DNA from: Deltaproteobacteria bacterium
Lineage (GTDB): Bacteria > Desulfobacterota > BSN033 > UBA1163
Assembly: GCA_016875195.1 (NCBI GenBank)
Contig: VGRY01000010.1
Span: forward strand, 1 to 64,000
Reading direction: 5' to 3'
Length of the DNA stretch: 64,000 nucleotides
The notes below the pieces were generated by a model. It made no database searches and had not been told where the DNA came from. It worked only from the letters and a program-made list of their open reading frames with translations. Numbering within the stretch: the stretch's first letter is position 1; each line of letters begins with the position of its first letter. Shown here piece after piece: positions 34,589 to 43,440 of the stretch. Both the position numbers and the translations under genes were made by a program.

Positions 34589-34738
34589 AGGCTTTTTATC
34601 AATACAGGATAGCCACCTTTGAAATGAAGCGTACTAAATAGAAAACAGAGTGTCAAGAGGTTCGAAAAAAACGAAAGGTTGACTTTATGGAGCCAAAGAT
34701 TTATAAGCGGAATAATACCATTCATGAGGAGGAAACCA

Positions 34739-35308
34739 ATGAAAGTGCTGGGAGTGCTCGGAAGTCCGAGGATAGGTGGAAATAGTGACATTCTTTTGAA
34801 TCAGGCTCTGGCAGGGGCAAAGGAAATGGGAGCCAAAACGGAAAAAATTGTCCTGAGCCGAAAGAAAATAGCAGGGTGCCTCGATTGCACGAAGTGTAAT
34901 GAGACAGGCATTTGCGTGATAAAGGATGATATGCTTGAGATTCACAAGAAGATTCTGGAAGGTGATGCCATCCTCCATAGCGTCCCTCTCTACTTCTGGG
35001 CGATGACCTCCCAGATGAAGGCCTATCTGGACCGCTGGTGCGCCTTTTTCGATGGAAATTGGACCTGGCACAAGGCCTATGCACCAAAGATGATGGGGAA
35101 GAAGATTGGTCTGATCACCGTCTGTGGAGCTCCCGATGTTCATACGTCCGACCCCATCGTCCATAGCTTCAGGGAGACCTGCAAGCTCGCCGGACTTAAA
35201 TTACTGCCTCCGGTTCAGGTCTCTGCCTATGCAAGGGGAGAAATCGACAAGAACGAGCAGGCTAAAAAGAAGGCTTTCCAGTTAGGTAAAAAGATAGCCC
35301 GTTTTTGA
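34739..35308 (+). CDS. Flavodoxin family / NADPH-dependent FMN reductase-like iron-sulfur flavoprotein
   Basis: MKVLGVLGSPRIGGNSDILLNQALAGAKEMGAKTEKIVLSRKKIAGCLDCTKCNETGICVIKDDM. Confidence 0.9.
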   Translation: MKVLGVLGSPRIGGNSDILLNQALAGAKEMGAKTEKIVLSRKKIAGCLDCTKCNETGICVIKDDMLEIHKKILEGDAILHSVPLYFWAMTSQMKAYLDRWCAFFDGNWTWHKAYAPKMMGKKIGLITVCGAPDVHTSDPIVHSFRETCKLAGLKLLPPVQVSAYARGEIDKNEQAKKKAFQLGKKIARF

Positions 35309-35425
35309 AGGATATTAGGGTATCAGGATATCAGGCGACCAGGATACCAGGAGATCAGGGCATCAGGTGATCAGGAGATCAGGTTTTACCTGATGCCCTG
35401 ATATTCTGGTATCCTGATCACCTTC
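35308..35425. repeat. Third inverted array of the GATATCAGG family
   Basis: gggtatcaggatatcaggcgaccaggataccaggagatcagggcatcaggtgatcaggagatcagg ... cctgatgccctgatattctggtatcctgatcacc. Confidence 0.87.
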
Positions 35426-35426
35426 T

Positions 35427-35624
35427 TTATAGTCCTTCCAAGGCTTCTTTAAGGCTGAGGTTGCACTGATTGAGGTTCTCTATCGCCTTCTGAATATTCT
35501 TCTGTATGGATTCGAGTCCCAATTGCCCTGCCTTCTCAGCCCATTTCTGATACTCGGCCATGTGGCTTTCATTATGCTCTATCCAGTGGTGAATGATGAC
35601 AGGTAACTTATTCTTCTCTTCCAT
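35427..35624 (-). CDS. Small hypothetical protein
   Basis: MEEKNKLPVIIHHWIEHNESHMAEYQKWAEKAGQLGLESIQKNIQKAIENLNQCNLSLKEALEGL. Confidence 0.6.
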   Translation of the reverse strand: MEEKNKLPVIIHHWIEHNESHMAEYQKWAEKAGQLGLESIQKNIQKAIENLNQCNLSLKEALEGL

Positions 35625-35640
35625 GATTTCCTCGCTTCTT

Positions 35641-36325
35641 TTATGGTTTTTCCCATCGAGCCGCAACAAATGCCCCTGTGTTTAAACCTTTCTCTCTTCC
35701 TTCTTTTTCAATGTCTCGAGCCTTTTCCGGGGCATCTTCCTTCCGGAAATGAATTGCAGTTCTAACTGTCCCTCGGACGGGAGTCAGAGACAATAAATCA
35801 TCAGGAGATCTAAAAATTGCCTTTTGAAAAAGAGAGTGGCCCTCTTTTGCTTTTCTCCGTTCAGCCCATGGACTGAGGCTGTTCAGGGAAGCCACGACAA
35901 TCGTCCCCCCTTTTTTAGTCACACGGAATAATTCTTCGATGGCGGCTTTTGCGTCTTCAATAAATTCAATGGCGGTGACAGAAATCACCTTATCGAAGAG
36001 ATTATTCTTAAATGGAAGCCTGAGGATATCCGACTGAGCCGCCTGGAAAGGAGATCCTTCTGTCTTCACCCTTGCCCGGACAAGCATCGGCCAGGAGATA
36101 TCAATACCGATCACATGGCAGCCATGGGAAAGAATATCTGATGTAAAGATCCCAGTTCCACAACCTGCATCCAATATTCTCTCCCCGGAATTGGGTTCTA
36201 ATAACTCCAGGAGCAAGTCAGATTCATATTTCTTTACAAGGGCCCCTATGGGTGTTGTGAACCACCGGTCATAATCCTCTGGCCATTGATCGAAAAGTTT
36301 TGTTTGAATAGAAGTGCCCCCCCAT
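35641..36325 (-). CDS. Class I SAM-dependent methyltransferase; ATG at 36325-36323 is out of frame through a G7 tract
   Basis: GERILDAGCGTGIFTSDILSHGCHVIGIDISWPML. Upstream in frame: TSIQTKLFDQWPEDYDRWFTTPIGALVKKYESDLLLELLEP, with no in-frame ATG/GTG before a TAA. Confidence 0.75.
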
Positions 36326-36328
36326 TAC

Positions 36329-37261
36329 TCAAATATACTCAATGGTTGCCGGTGGTTTTGGCGTAAGATCGTAAAGGCAACGGTTCACATCCCTGATCGA
36401 GGTGATACGGTCGCAAATCCTCTGCAGTTTGGCCCACGGGATCTCGACAGGCGCTGCCGTTCTTGCATCCACGCTGTTGATACAACGCACCACAATGATC
36501 TGCCCGAATTCCCGTTTTCCATTGACGATTCCGGTCGCCCTGTCGCTTAAGAGGATGGCCATGTACTGGAAGGCGCCTGTGTCTCCGAGCTCTTCTTCAA
36601 CGATGACCGTAGCTGCCCGAACCGTGGCAAGGCGCTCCTCAGTGACTTCGCCTACAATCCTGGTTGCAAGGGCAGGGCCGGGGAAGGGAATTCTTTTAGC
36701 AAGCTCGAGAGGGAGTCCTAATATTTTTGCTACCTCTCTCACTCCGTCTTTCCGCAGAGTTTTAAGGGGTTCAAGGACCTGATAGCCGTATTCTTTTTCC
36801 GGGTCGATTCCGACCTGAGCAAGGATGTTATGTTGACGCTTGATGCCAGCGACCGTCTCTTCGATATCGGTGAGGATGGTTCCGTGGAAGAGGAATTTTG
36901 CGCCGGTGTCCCGTACCAGTCTCCCGAAGACGGTTGAATAAAAAGTCCGCGTGATGGCATTCCGCTTTTCTTCCGGGTCGGTCAAATCCTTTAACGCAGC
37001 AAGGAATTCTTTCTTCGCGTCGACCAATTGAACAGGAATCCCCATATCGGCAAAGATCTTGACCACCCGATCAGGTTCTCCCTGCCGCATCAGACCGTTT
37101 TCGATGAAGACAGTCTTCAGTTGATCACCAATGGCCTTATGACCAAGAGCGGTCACGACCGAGCTGTCGACTCCACCGCTGAGCGCATTGATAGCGAGGT
37201 GGTTTTTGACCGATGCTTTAATTTCTGCAATCTGTCCGTTTACAAAGGATTGGTAATCCAT
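36329..37261 (-). CDS. guaA: GMP synthase, ATP-pyrophosphatase subunit (no glutaminase domain in this ORF)
   Basis: NALSGGVDSSVVTALGHKAIGDQLKTVFIENGLMRQGE...RIPFPGPALATRIVGEVTEERL...DLTPKPPATIEYI. Confidence 0.93.
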   Translation of the reverse strand: MDYQSFVNGQIAEIKASVKNHLAINALSGGVDSSVVTALGHKAIGDQLKTVFIENGLMRQGEPDRVVKIFADMGIPVQLVDAKKEFLAALKDLTDPEEKRNAITRTFYSTVFGRLVRDTGAKFLFHGTILTDIEETVAGIKRQHNILAQVGIDPEKEYGYQVLEPLKTLRKDGVREVAKILGLPLELAKRIPFPGPALATRIVGEVTEERLATVRAATVIVEEELGDTGAFQYMAILLSDRATGIVNGKREFGQIIVVRCINSVDARTAAPVEIPWAKLQRICDRITSIRDVNRCLYDLTPKPPATIEYI

Positions 37262-37333
37262 TTTTCTCCTCCCGTAGAAATATGATGGGCAATTATATTG
37301 AATGGGTGATTCCTGTCAAGAGTGTAGAGTAGT

Positions 37334-37933
37334 CTATTTTTTCAGTACCTCGACTACCTCGATGCTGCTGAACAACCATTTTTTTTCGATCTTCTTTAAA
37401 AGGCAATCGATTTCGTGAGCCTCATTGATTCCTTCACCAGCGGTTGTCTTTCCAGTCAACCGGGCGGTCACACGGGCCCGTGCCTCGCCTTCCTGCGGAA
37501 AGGTGATCATAACATCATGAAACGTCAAATGGAGTTCTGACACATAGAGACGACCACGAGCTGCATAGCCGGTTATCTCCTCGCGGGTCATTTGGCCCGA
37601 TATGGAATGGGCCGGGATCGCCATGTCACAGGTGTCGTTGAAAAGGGAGCCAATCTTCTTGAGCTTTTGGTCCAATGTAAAGATGTTTTCGCCGGTTTCT
37701 TTGGAGACTCCTTCTGAAAGCAAGTGAAACTGTTTCTTCACTTTCTTCTCTTCACTTTCGAGGAACATAAAGAAAATTCCTATCCCGATTGCAATCAGGG
37801 CCATGCTGACCAGGACATATTTAATTTTTAACCAGTCAGGAATCATCGACCTTTGCCCTACAGACGGACTCTTTTTTGCTACTCTGCCTGTGGGGTTGAA
37901 TGGTTTGCCGGTCGTTCTGACAGGGGTTACCAT
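37334..37933 (-). CDS. Membrane-anchored hypothetical protein
   Basis: Single TM segment YVLVSMALIAIGIGIFFMF; overlaps the lepB-like gene by a few bases. Confidence 0.7.
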   Translation of the reverse strand: MVTPVRTTGKPFNPTGRVAKKSPSVGQRSMIPDWLKIKYVLVSMALIAIGIGIFFMFLESEEKKVKKQFHLLSEGVSKETGENIFTLDQKLKKIGSLFNDTCDMAIPAHSISGQMTREEITGYAARGRLYVSELHLTFHDVMITFPQEGEARARVTARLTGKTTAGEGINEAHEIDCLLKKIEKKWLFSSIEVVEVLKK

Positions 37934-38427
37934 AGAGGACCTCCTAAAATACGCGTCAGAGAGGTCTGCCCGAACAGATGGTTCTGCATCGGGACACTCC
38001 TGTTATCTCCTACTACATAAACGGAACCGGGCTCCACCCGGCGGGCTGGAAGGGTCCAGTCATAAGGGTATTGGAGATAGGGTTCCTCCTGTTCTTTTCC
38101 ATTGATCAGGAGCTTTCCATTTTGGAATTCGACCTCTTCATTTTCGAGAGCGACCACTCTCTTCAGGAGCGTTATCCTCTCGCCGGTGAAGCGAATGACC
38201 ACGACATCGCCTCTGTAAGGTTTTGAGAAAAGATAACGAAGCTTCCAGCAGAAATTCACCTGCCCGTTTCGGTATGCAGGCTCCATGCTGTTGCCTTTGA
38301 TCCAAAACGGAGTCAGAAGATGTCCGAAGACAAGATAAGCAGCCAGGGCAATGCACCCCGCCCGGATCACGAAGTTAGGGGTGAGCGATGGGAAAAAGAA
38401 TTTGGAAATCCTTCTATTGAGAGCCAT
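37927..38427 (-). CDS. lepB: Signal peptidase I
   Basis: FWIKGNSMEPAYRNGQ...YRGDVVVIRFTGERITLLKRVVAL...VEPGSVYVVGDNRSVP. Confidence 0.88.
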   Translation of the reverse strand: MALNRRISKFFFPSLTPNFVIRAGCIALAAYLVFGHLLTPFWIKGNSMEPAYRNGQVNFCWKLRYLFSKPYRGDVVVIRFTGERITLLKRVVALENEEVEFQNGKLLINGKEQEEPYLQYPYDWTLPARRVEPGSVYVVGDNRSVPMQNHLFGQTSLTRILGGPLW

Positions 38428-38532
38428 CGGGTTTCAAATCAACTGGAATATAACTTAATGGCCAGAAAACCGCAAAAAATGAAGTTATGATCACTTCGGT
38501 GGAGAAGGGGAGGAGTCAGGGAAATCCTGCCA

Positions 38533-38970
38533 CTAAGACTTGTGGGTTTCTCCCAGATCTTTTAATAGATTTTTCAATTTCTGAATCATTCCTTTGGGCA
38601 TGGATTGAAATTCCAGCCCATACCGGTGTTCCCTCCAGGTTTCCTTCGCAGCAAGGTCAGCCCAGACGATCTTGGCTGTTCCCTGGACGGTGTTTAACTC
38701 CAGGCCCTTTGCAAAAAAGATTTCGACTTTCAACACTTCTCCCACATCAACCTTCTCGGGGAGATAGACGAGAATACCTCCTTCACCTGCATCTTTTACT
38801 AATCCACCGAAATCAGTTTTTTTGCCTTTCCGGGAGTAATCGAAAGGGAGCTCGACGAAAAATCGGGGATGCTTTCTCTTTTCGATGGCTAACACTCCCT
38901 TTCGAGTAGGCGCCTTTTCCTTTTTTTTCTCCTTCTTCTTGGTCAGAGGAAGTTTAATCGGATTCATCAT
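38533..38970 (-). CDS. PilZ domain protein
   Basis: EKRKHPRFFVELPFDYSRKG...GLVKDAGEGGILVYLPEKVDVGEVLKVEIFF...GLEFQSM. Confidence 0.82.
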   Translation of the reverse strand: MMNPIKLPLTKKKEKKKEKAPTRKGVLAIEKRKHPRFFVELPFDYSRKGKKTDFGGLVKDAGEGGILVYLPEKVDVGEVLKVEIFFAKGLELNTVQGTAKIVWADLAAKETWREHRYGLEFQSMPKGMIQKLKNLLKDLGETHKS

Positions 38971-39047
38971 TGTCTCCTTCAGGCAGCAGATGTAACTCCA
39001 GTGGACTTAAAAAACCTAAACATTTTAGAGACAAAAGTCAATTACTT

Positions 39048-39899
39048 TTATCTTTTTTTAATTTTGTGTTGTCGGTATTGATGATAGGCTTCCCGTTTGG
39101 CAATATAAGGATCGATGGCGTTTCTTTTAAAATCCTCGTATTCTCCAATCCTGAAGGAGGTGTCATTGACCTGGTCATAGGTTCGAACGGCGAGGCCAAC
39201 CGGTATGGACTTAATCAAGTAGGTCTTCGGATCAAGAAGGATGTCACCCGCGAAACCAACAGCATCGCGCAGACTGGAGGCTCCAAGAAATGGCCATTCG
39301 ACATAAAATAACGGTCCCATCCCCCAGACTCCAAGGGTCTGCCCGAAATCTTCCTCCCTTTTCTCTATTCCCAATTCCTTTTGGGCAGGATCGAGGAAGC
39401 CAGCCATCCCCAGCGTGGAGTTGAGAAGGAGACGAATGGTTTCATTGCCAGCCCCCTTGAAATTAGCCTGAAGGAGGCAGTTCACCAAACGGACCGGGGC
39501 GGTGAGATTGGAGAAAAAATTTTTGACGCCATGCCTTATATCCTCAGGGACAGCTATCTTGTATCCGGAGGCTACCGGTTTGTACGCCCAGAAGTAGAGT
39601 TTATCATTAAAGTTGAAAAAGAAGCGGTTCACAGGCTCGAAAGGGTCGGGCATCGTATCTGGTTGTTCCTCGAATTCCGGTTCTTCCTCTTTTAAAGACG
39701 GCCTGTAAGACTGTGCCAATAGGAGGGGAGGATCAGAGGGTTGATCATACATCAAGAGGTCAAGGGCTGATTCAATAGAGGCTTTAGGTTCGCTTAAGGC
39801 ATGGTTAGGAAGCATCGTCATCAATAAACCGCATAACAAACATCCTATCATCGGTATTCTCATCGAAAGCATTCCCCTTGTTTCCATCACTATCATCAC
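39048..39899 (-). CDS. mlaA: MlaA/VacJ lipoprotein
   Basis: DPFEPVNRFFFNFNDKLYFWAYKPVASGYKIAVPEDIRHGVKNFFSNLTAPVRLVNCLLQ...EDFGQTLGVWGMGPLFYVEWPFLGASSLRDAVG. Confidence 0.93.
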   Translation of the reverse strand: MMIVMETRGMLSMRIPMIGCLLCGLLMTMLPNHALSEPKASIESALDLLMYDQPSDPPLLLAQSYRPSLKEEEPEFEEQPDTMPDPFEPVNRFFFNFNDKLYFWAYKPVASGYKIAVPEDIRHGVKNFFSNLTAPVRLVNCLLQANFKGAGNETIRLLLNSTLGMAGFLDPAQKELGIEKREEDFGQTLGVWGMGPLFYVEWPFLGASSLRDAVGFAGDILLDPKTYLIKSIPVGLAVRTYDQVNDTSFRIGEYEDFKRNAIDPYIAKREAYHQYRQHKIKKR

Positions 39900-39916
39900 C
39901 TGATGCGAGGGCCAGG

Positions 39917-40519
39917 TCAGTTCTGAGTTGATTTGGTTTTCAACCTTTTGACCAGCTCCTGATAAGAGGATTTGAGAATGATCTCGTTGAATTGTGTCCG
40001 GTAATTGTTCACGAGACCCACTCCCTCTATGATGAAGTCATAGACGACCCACTGATGTCCTTTTTTCCGTGTTCGATACTCGACTTGAATGGTCTGGTCC
40101 CTGGCCGTAAAAACCTTGACTTTAACGGCGGCATAGTCTCCGTCAATATGCTCCCCCTCATAGGCAATTTTATTCCAGGAATAGCCTTCCACCTTGTCCA
40201 TATAAACCCTCTCCAGCAACTCTTTAAAGAGGATCGTAAACTCCTGCTTCTCCTCAGGGCTTCTCTGTGCCCAGTGCCTTGCAAGAGAACGACGAGCCAT
40301 CTCTTCCCAATCGAAACGTTCATCAACCACTTTTAGGATCAGCTCTCTTCTTTCTTTTAACTTATTATGGGATTTAAGGGCTGGATCAGACAAGATGGCG
40401 AGGACCTTGTCCGTGGTCTGCCGGAGTTGCTCCTGGGGTTCTCCTGCAAAGGTAATGGGTTCCATTCCGAAAGTGAGTGAGAGGAGCAGAATAACTTGAA
40501 GGAGAAAGATTTGAAGCAT
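39917..40519 (-). CDS. mlaC: MlaC family phospholipid-binding protein
   Basis: EMARRSLARHWAQRSPEEKQEFTILFKELLERVYMDKVEGYS...VNNYRTQFNEIILKSSYQELVKRLKTK. Confidence 0.9.
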   Translation of the reverse strand: MLQIFLLQVILLLSLTFGMEPITFAGEPQEQLRQTTDKVLAILSDPALKSHNKLKERRELILKVVDERFDWEEMARRSLARHWAQRSPEEKQEFTILFKELLERVYMDKVEGYSWNKIAYEGEHIDGDYAAVKVKVFTARDQTIQVEYRTRKKGHQWVVYDFIIEGVGLVNNYRTQFNEIILKSSYQELVKRLKTKSTQN

Positions 40520-40540
40520 CGTTATCCCCCTAAGGCCTCG

Positions 40541-40981
40541 TTAGATTTTTTCAAAAACAAGTTTGGAGATCAGTTCTTCAAGATCCACCGAAGATTGGGT
40601 TTCCCTGATTCTCCCCCCCGGAGAGATGAATTTATCAGATCCTCCTGGCGTGATCTCAATATACTTTTCTCCCACCAATCCTTTGGTCTTGATGGAGGCG
40701 ATGGCATCCTCCTGAATCTTTACCTTCGATGACAGGCTCAGGATGATCCTGGCCTGATAATTCTCAAGGGCGATGTTCTTCACGCGACCCACTTCCACAC
40801 CGGCGATGACGATATTCGACCCTTGTTTCACCCCCCCGCTATTGGAGAAGATGGCATAGATCTCATAACCTTTTCCTCCAACGACTTCCATTTTCCCCAA
40901 TTTGATTGAGAGGTAGCCGAGGCAGAGCATCCCGGCAAGAACGAATAATCCCACGGCCAATTCGATGTTATATTTTTTCAT
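40541..40981 (-). CDS. mlaD: MlaD family protein
   Basis: NIELAVGLFVLAGMLCLGYLSIKLGKM...YEIYAIFSNSGGVKQGSNIVIAGVEVGRVKNI...GLVGEKYIEITPGGSDKFI; start taken at MKKYNIELAV. Confidence 0.92.
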   Translation of the reverse strand: MKKYNIELAVGLFVLAGMLCLGYLSIKLGKMEVVGGKGYEIYAIFSNSGGVKQGSNIVIAGVEVGRVKNIALENYQARIILSLSSKVKIQEDAIASIKTKGLVGEKYIEITPGGSDKFISPGGRIRETQSSVDLEELISKLVFEKI

Positions 40982-40991
40982 CTCTTCACCT

Positions 40992-41738
40992 CTAATATAA
41001 CTTGAACGCTCCACCGGTCGCCCCGCTGATAAATTGTCGGATGACCGGGTCGCTTGAAGATAATATCTCTTCAGGGGTGCCTATGGTCCAGATCTTTCCC
41101 TCATGTAACATCGCCACGCGATGGGCGATCTGGAACACCCTTGAGAGTTCGTGGCTGACGATGATGGCTGTAAACCCGAGATGTTCATGGAGCGACTTAA
41201 TCAGGTCGAGAATCGTATGGGCGATGATGGGGTCGAGGCCGGTGGTCGGTTCGTCAAAAAGCATGACCTCCGGTTTTGTGACCAGGGCCCGTGCAAACGC
41301 TGTGCGCTTGATCATTCCTCCGCTGAGTTCAGCCGGATATTTATTTTCTGCCCCGGCCAATCCAACCTGATCCAGTTCCTTGAACACCCTTTCGTTGATC
41401 TCTTTTTCACTCAATTTCGTTTTCTCGCGCAGGGGAAAGGCCACATTGTCATAGACCGTGAAGGAAGTAAACAAGGCGCCATTCTGGAATAGAAATCCTA
41501 TCCGGCTCCTGATCTCCTCAAGGTCATTTCCTTTACAGTGACCTATGTCCTTTCCGTCGATAAAGACATGTCCTTGGTCGGGTTTTAACAATCCTACAAT
41601 ATGTTTCAGAATGACACTTTTCCCATTGCCGCTTCCGCCGATCAGCGCTAAAATCTCTCCCTTTTCCATCTGGAAAGAGATGCCCTTGAGGACCTCAAAC
41701 CCATTGAATGATTTATGGATGTTTTCAAGCCGAATCAT
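40992..41738 (-). CDS. mlaF: ABC transporter ATP-binding protein (MlaF)
   Basis: IGGSGNGKSVILKHIVGLLKPDQG...ELSGGMIKRTAFARALVTKPEVMLFDEPTTGLDPI. Confidence 0.94.
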   Translation of the reverse strand: MIRLENIHKSFNGFEVLKGISFQMEKGEILALIGGSGNGKSVILKHIVGLLKPDQGHVFIDGKDIGHCKGNDLEEIRSRIGFLFQNGALFTSFTVYDNVAFPLREKTKLSEKEINERVFKELDQVGLAGAENKYPAELSGGMIKRTAFARALVTKPEVMLFDEPTTGLDPIIAHTILDLIKSLHEHLGFTAIIVSHELSRVFQIAHRVAMLHEGKIWTIGTPEEILSSSDPVIRQFISGATGGAFKLY

Positions 41739-41823
41739 CTTTTTCTTTCTATCTCTTCGTTTTGAGTGGCAATGGCCCTCCGAATATGTAACTCAGGGTT
41801 TTAGACCTGAAGCTCCTTTCGTC

Positions 41824-42591
41824 TTAAAAGAGTAAAGACGTCATGATATAATCCCAGAACAGGACCAGGACCGATGAGAGCACCACGGCCTGAGTGGTGG
41901 CCTTGCTCACCCCTTCAGCCCCAAATCCGGCATGATAGCCTTTATAACTACAGACCCAGCTGATGATGGCTCCGAAACTGAGAGATTTATAAATCCCCTC
42001 CAGGACATCCTCAATCCCCACATAGTTGGCCATTTCACCGAAATAGGTTCCTTGACCAACTCCCAGCAATCTTCCTCCTACGAAATATCCGCCGAAAATG
42101 CCGACCACATCGAAGATGGCAGTCAGGAGGGGAAGGGCGATGATGCCTGCAATCAGTTTTGGAACGATCAGATATCGAAAGGGATTGAGCCCCATCAACT
42201 CCATGGCGTCAATCTGTTCGCTGGTCCGCATGATCCCGATTTCGGCCGTTATTGCAGAGCCAGCCCTTCCTGTTACCATGAGAGCAGCAAGGACCGGCCC
42301 CAGTTCCTTGATGAGGGATAGGGCGACCATCGGCCCGAGCAGTGCGGTCGAACCAAAACGGTTAAGGGTATAGAATCCCTGCAGACCGAGGACCATTCCC
42401 GAAAAAGCCCCCGTCAGAAAAATGACCAGTGTGGATTGGTACCCGATAAACCAGATTTGTTTGATGATCCAGGAAAATTTTAAGGGAGGCGTGAAGGCGC
42501 AGAAGAGGGTCTGGACAAAGAAAAGGCCCATCCTTCCCATACCCTGTAAACCATCGAGTGTGACCCCGCCTAATTTTCTAATCCAAACCAT
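41824..42591 (-). CDS. mlaE: MlaE family ABC transporter permease
   Basis: LTGAFSGMVLGLQGFYTLNRFGSTALLGPMVALSLIKELGPVLAALMVTGRAGSAITAEIGIMRTSEQIDAMELMGLNP; start taken at MVWIRKLG. Confidence 0.95.
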   Translation of the reverse strand: MVWIRKLGGVTLDGLQGMGRMGLFFVQTLFCAFTPPLKFSWIIKQIWFIGYQSTLVIFLTGAFSGMVLGLQGFYTLNRFGSTALLGPMVALSLIKELGPVLAALMVTGRAGSAITAEIGIMRTSEQIDAMELMGLNPFRYLIVPKLIAGIIALPLLTAIFDVVGIFGGYFVGGRLLGVGQGTYFGEMANYVGIEDVLEGIYKSLSFGAIISWVCSYKGYHAGFGAEGVSKATTQAVVLSSVLVLFWDYIMTSLLF

Positions 42592-42768
42592 GGAAAAAAT
42601 TATGTCAAATTTTGTTTCGGATGTCAAAAGCCTTTTTTAAAAAAAAAGCAGAAGCTTTAGAGGTAGTATCGAAGGCATACCCCGAGCGTTAGGTTAGGGA
42701 TGAATAAATTCTATTGACATCTGGCCCAATTCTTTATAAAAGTGGTTACAAACATTTCTGGAGGGCTT

Positions 42769-43440
42769 ATGATCCTGGGAATCGAAGAGATCGAAAAGAA
42801 GGTGTGGGAGGAGGAGAAGCTCTTTCTGACGAAACAGGTGGGAATCCTCCTCATTAAAAACGATGCCATTAAATTCGGGGACTATATTCTGGCCTCGGGC
42901 AAAAAGAGCCCTTATTATATTGATCTGAGGCTGACTATCTCCAGCCCGATTACAATGGACTGGATTGCCAACTCCCTGACGCGAATCGTCGTGAATGAGA
43001 TTAACAAAGACAAAATAGATAAGATCTTGGGAGTGCCTACCGCAGGAGTTCCATTTGCCACCATGGTCAGCCAGAAGTTGGGTATCCCCCTCATTTATTA
43101 CCGTCAAGCTCGGAAGGAACATGGCGTAAGAAAAAAGATTGAGGGCACCCTAAGCCGAAACGACAGGGTACTCATCGTGGACGATCTCATCACCACAGGA
43201 GAGAGTGTGATTGAAGCGGCGGAAGTGGTTAGAGATCAGGGCGGCGTGGTCAACGAACTGGTGGTTCTGCTCGACCGTGAACAGGGAGGAGGAGAGAGGC
43301 TCAGGTTATCCCGAATTGAACCTCATGCCCTGTTTAAAATATCCGATGCGATGGAATGGCTTCACCATGTCGGTTTGATTGGCGATAAGATCTACGCGAC
43401 CGTAAAAGAATATATTACGGAAGAAAATAAGGCTTCTTAA
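42769..43440 (+). CDS. pyrE: Orotate phosphoribosyltransferase
   Basis: FGDYILASGKKSPYYIDLRLTISSP...GVPTAGVPFATMVSQKLGIPLIYYRQARKEHG...RVLIVDDLITTGESVIEAAEVV. Confidence 0.93.
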   Translation: MILGIEEIEKKVWEEEKLFLTKQVGILLIKNDAIKFGDYILASGKKSPYYIDLRLTISSPITMDWIANSLTRIVVNEINKDKIDKILGVPTAGVPFATMVSQKLGIPLIYYRQARKEHGVRKKIEGTLSRNDRVLIVDDLITTGESVIEAAEVVRDQGGVVNELVVLLDREQGGGERLRLSRIEPHALFKISDAMEWLHHVGLIGDKIYATVKEYITEENKAS

